Positions 51,476 to 53,568 of a stretch of DNA of 53,568 bases are shown piece after piece (the stretch's first letter is position 1; each line of letters opens with the position of its first letter). The stretch is from positions 1-53,568 of the forward strand of contig CAYVCG010000004.1 of the NCBI GenBank assembly GCA_964449985.1, in the 5' to 3' direction. The notes below the pieces were generated by a model. It ran no database searches. It saw only the letters and a program-made list of their open reading frames with translations, and had not been told where the DNA came from. The translations under genes were made by a program, and so were the position numbers. The stretch comes from CAYVCG01 sp964449985 (GTDB taxonomy: Bacteria; Bacillota; Clostridia; Lachnospirales; WRAX01).

Positions 51476-51604
51476 ACGATGTCGGCAAATACTAAAATTT
51501 CTAACGGACGGCCAAAGGCCGCCCCTACAAATGGCGTAAAATCGGGATTTCTGTAGGGGCGCGCATTGCGCGTCCGTGTTGCTCGATTTAATTGTTGACA
51601 GCTT
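51476..51604. repeat. Palindromic cloverleaf repeat, copy D (inverted)
   Basis: Core 51505-51576 in inverted orientation relative to copies A and C: CGGACG/CGTCCG outer stem, GGCCAAAGGCC and GCGCATTGCGC side hairpins, CCCCTACA/TGTAGGGG central stem. Spacers match A and C (for example AAATACTAAAATTTCT). It lies between the convergent tmcAL and MFS genes. Confidence 0.88.
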
Positions 51605-51626
51605 GAACGGCGTTTAGGCACTGTTC
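51605..51626. terminator. Hairpin after the MFS gene (right member of pair D)
   Basis: GAACGG/CTGTTC stem (one G-U) with CGTTTAGGCA loop. It differs from 51455-51475 by one substitution and one extra T. Confidence 0.6.
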
Positions 51627-51673
51627 AAATTTATAAATATAGCAATAACCTTAAAAAATAGGCAAGTGCTTAA

Positions 51674-52813
51674 TTATCGGCTGTCGGAGTTTATTAAAAA
51701 CAGAATAAGTGATGTCGTTCCAAGAATTAGTGCGACAAAAAATAAAATAGAAATACCATAAACTTCTATAACCGCAGAGCCGATAATAGAAGCAACTGCT
51801 CCTGCTAGCCCTGTGTTTATAGCATCAGTTAGGGTCAGCGCAGAGGTGGTTAGCTCCGGCACGGCGGTTTTTTGTACAAATACCCTTAAAGCCGGAAGCA
51901 AAATTGCGAAAGCAATGCCCTGAAACATCATGGCTATCGTTACTGATGCGACGGAGTTTGCTGTCATCAAAAGTATAAATTGGATGATGAAAAACAAATT
52001 GGCGGTAATTAAGCAAGTCTTTAACGAAAACCTTTCCATCAGTTTTGAGGAAAAAAAGAATAGCGGTATTTCTGCGACTGCTGAAACGAATATCGCGATG
52101 CTAAGATCTTTTGCGCTTCCTCCAACATCAGTTACGATAATTGACAAAAGGCTGTTTGCAGACTGATGACCAAGACCGATGAATAAACAAGCTGTTAAAA
52201 AGATTAAAAATCTCTTGTTTCGTATGAGCAGTCCATAAGACCGAAAAAGTTGGTTCAGCGATATTGTTTGGGTGGTTTTAGAGTAAGCTGTATCGGGCGT
52301 GATAGCAGCTACGGAAATATTGAGCACTGTAAATGCTGTCACAAAACAAAATATAATCCAATATCCAACAGATTCTATAGCATTTCCTATAATAAAACCG
52401 AATGCGCAAAACCCTACAGTGGCCCACATTCTTGTAAATCCGTATTTTGATGCGATAGAATCGGAAATGTTTAATATCCAACTATCCAGCACGGAACTCT
52501 GGGGGATTTGTGTAAAACCGACGATAATCATAATAACTGTGGATAAAACAGGATTTTCAAATAATAAGAACAGTATTGCTATAAGAGCGATGCTGTTTGC
52601 TATTATATATACCTTTTTGCGAGATTTAAGTTTGTCGCAGCAAAAACCCCAAAATATCTGCCCTGCAATACCTGCAAGGATAGAAAGGGCAATTAGCTGG
52701 CCCACAAATGTGTAAGAATATTCCATGTGTAAAAAATACATGCCTGCAAACGATAGAAACGAGCAGTATGCACACCAAAATGCAAATTGAAGCAAGCTGA
52801 ATTTAGAAGTCAT
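51674..52813 (-). CDS. Major facilitator superfamily transporter (MFS_1-like/LacY-like)
   Basis: 379 residues with about 12 membrane helices. It opens with a short FSLLQFAFWCAYCSFLSF and has a loop FCCDKLKSRKKVY (MFS motif A-like). The fold and length resemble the nucleoside/sugar proton symporter branch of MFS_1_like. Substrate is unknown. GGAGG precedes ATG 52813. It is 21 bases downstream of the solute-binding protein gene and may be in the same operon, though ABC and MFS parts do not normally work together. Confidence 0.85.
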   Translation of the reverse strand: MTSKFSLLQFAFWCAYCSFLSFAGMYFLHMEYSYTFVGQLIALSILAGIAGQIFWGFCCDKLKSRKKVYIIANSIALIAILFLLFENPVLSTVIMIIVGFTQIPQSSVLDSWILNISDSIASKYGFTRMWATVGFCAFGFIIGNAIESVGYWIIFCFVTAFTVLNISVAAITPDTAYSKTTQTISLNQLFRSYGLLIRNKRFLIFLTACLFIGLGHQSANSLLSIIVTDVGGSAKDLSIAIFVSAVAEIPLFFFSSKLMERFSLKTCLITANLFFIIQFILLMTANSVASVTIAMMFQGIAFAILLPALRVFVQKTAVPELTTSALTLTDAINTGLAGAVASIIGSAVIEVYGISILFFVALILGTTSLILFLINSDSR

Positions 52814-52834
52814 TTTATTGATACCTCCGGCGTT

Positions 52835-53568
52835 TTAATAACCGCATTGCTTAAAAAGCTCGCAAAGAGCTTCTTGTGTCAGGTTTATAGCCTGCTGAAC
52901 ATCTATCCCGTCATTAATCAATTCCATACCATAACGAAATACAATCTCGTCAATCTTATCCTGGGATATAATAGGTAAGCCTTTTCTATAAGGCGGCTTA
53001 ATTGGCTGCGTATATTTATATGAAGACCGGTATAGCGGAAGAGCCGGAAAGAGTTTAATCAGCTCATCATTTGAAAATATACTGTCTATAGCCGGTTGGG
53101 CGCCGGAAAGAGTAAAATAATTGGCGTTTTCTTTTGTTGTCGTCCATTTTAAAAACTCAAATGAATCATCTTTTTTATTTGAATTTGCATTTATACCAAG
53201 GCTCCATCCTCCAAGGATAGAGGCTTTGCCGGGAATAAAGCTATATCCAATGCTGTCTATCAGGCCAATTGCGCTGATATCGGCTGTGTTGGTCAAAAAA
53301 GACGGATATGTTATAAGCATAGCTGTCTTGCCGTTAACGAAATCACTGACCGCGCTTATATCCGTGGTGTCCGCTGGGTCTGGCTTGGCCACTTTTACAG
53401 TGCGCTTATAGTTTATATATGCTTTTAATGCTCCCGGCGAATTCAATGTTACGTTTGAATTTTTGTCAAAAATAGAACCGCCATATGATTTCAGGAGCAT
53501 ATAGATTTCCTGCACCATGCATTCATTTTATGCCGCTGGTATTGATGTTCCATATTCTACGTTGTTTT
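52835..53568 (-). pseudogene. Sugar-type ABC solute-binding protein, 5' end off-window, interrupted by an in-frame TAA
   Basis: Bases 53518-52835 encode about 227 residues that look like the C-terminal two-thirds of an extracellular solute-binding protein (MLLKSYGGSIFD, FVNGKTAMLITYPSF, ILGGWSLGINANS, EFLKWTTTKENA). Upstream in the same frame the reading continues to the window edge as NNVEYGTSIPAA, then TAA (53530-53528), then NECMVQEI. The upstream part resembles the family's conserved YG-P-A segment, so the stop appears to interrupt a longer gene. It may be a real nonsense mutation or a base error near a contig end. The true gene start is outside the window. Confidence 0.6.

Noticed and set aside
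1..53568. tRNA or rRNA genes
   Set aside because: No acceptor/T-loop pattern or rRNA-like sequence was recognised; a covariance scan was not possible here.

Overview
The window is about 53.6 kb of an AT-rich Firmicutes chromosome, almost certainly a spore-forming, motile member of class Clostridia. Evidence: a complete spoIIIAA-AH operon, a SpoVB-type flippase, the SCIFF peptide with its radical SAM maturase (a Clostridia marker), a flagellar-operon YvyF-type protein, and a cheR-cheA-cheW-cheB cluster behind a sigma-D-type promoter. Three runs of exactly 100 N show it is a scaffolded assembly. Two of them are flanked by identical 55-base ends and are unmerged overlaps, not missing DNA. No tRNA, rRNA, phage, insertion sequence or CRISPR array was seen.

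Layout. 1-6559 (-): coaE, lytic transglycosylase, peptide-binding lipoprotein, galT-like, trpS, yvyF-like, M24 peptidase. 6711-6902: a large imperfect palindrome leading into a candidate sigma-E promoter. 6941-8685 (+): spoVB-like. 8872-14010 (-): SCIFF peptide, SCIFF maturase, recJ, apt, prs. 14121-17172 (+): argS, flanked by two toxin-antitoxin modules with RNA antitoxins: a 25-residue hydrophobic type I toxin with an antisense RNA on the left, and a CptIN/ToxIN-like type III module (two 45-nt repeats, terminator, endoRNase toxin) on the right. 17188-22517 (-): spoIIIAH to spoIIIAA. 22625-23821 (-): CapA-like. 24019-26451 (+): CHASE4-like/GGDEF/EAL protein. 26610-29113 (+): homocysteine methyltransferase-MTHFR fusion and a pterin methyltransferase. 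29278-36448 (-): rseP, dxr, cdsA, uppS, frr, pyrH, tsf, rpsB in the classic order. 36763-40881 (+): tsaE, tsaB, rimI, Lon-like protease. 41075-44856 (-): cofactor-independent phosphoglycerate mutase family, ackA, pta. 44952-49934 (-): chemotaxis genes. 50191-51438 (+): tmcAL. 51674-53568 (-): an MFS transporter and a solute-binding protein interrupted by a stop codon.

The most unusual structure is a family of short palindromic repeats that can fold into a cloverleaf. They occupy four of the five convergent gene junctions and no other intergenic space. Three of the four copies sit between two nearly identical terminator-like hairpins whose sequence differs from locus to locus. The other highlights are the two RNA-antitoxin modules around argS and a CheB whose receiver domain lacks the phosphorylation residues.

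The genes are mostly housekeeping: translation, tRNA t6A modification, isoprenoid and phospholipid precursors, acetate production (Pta-AckA) and one-carbon/methionine metabolism. Sporulation, motility and c-di-GMP functions are embedded among them. Functions are assigned from protein motifs read by eye. Promoters and RNA structures are pattern matches with no expression data.
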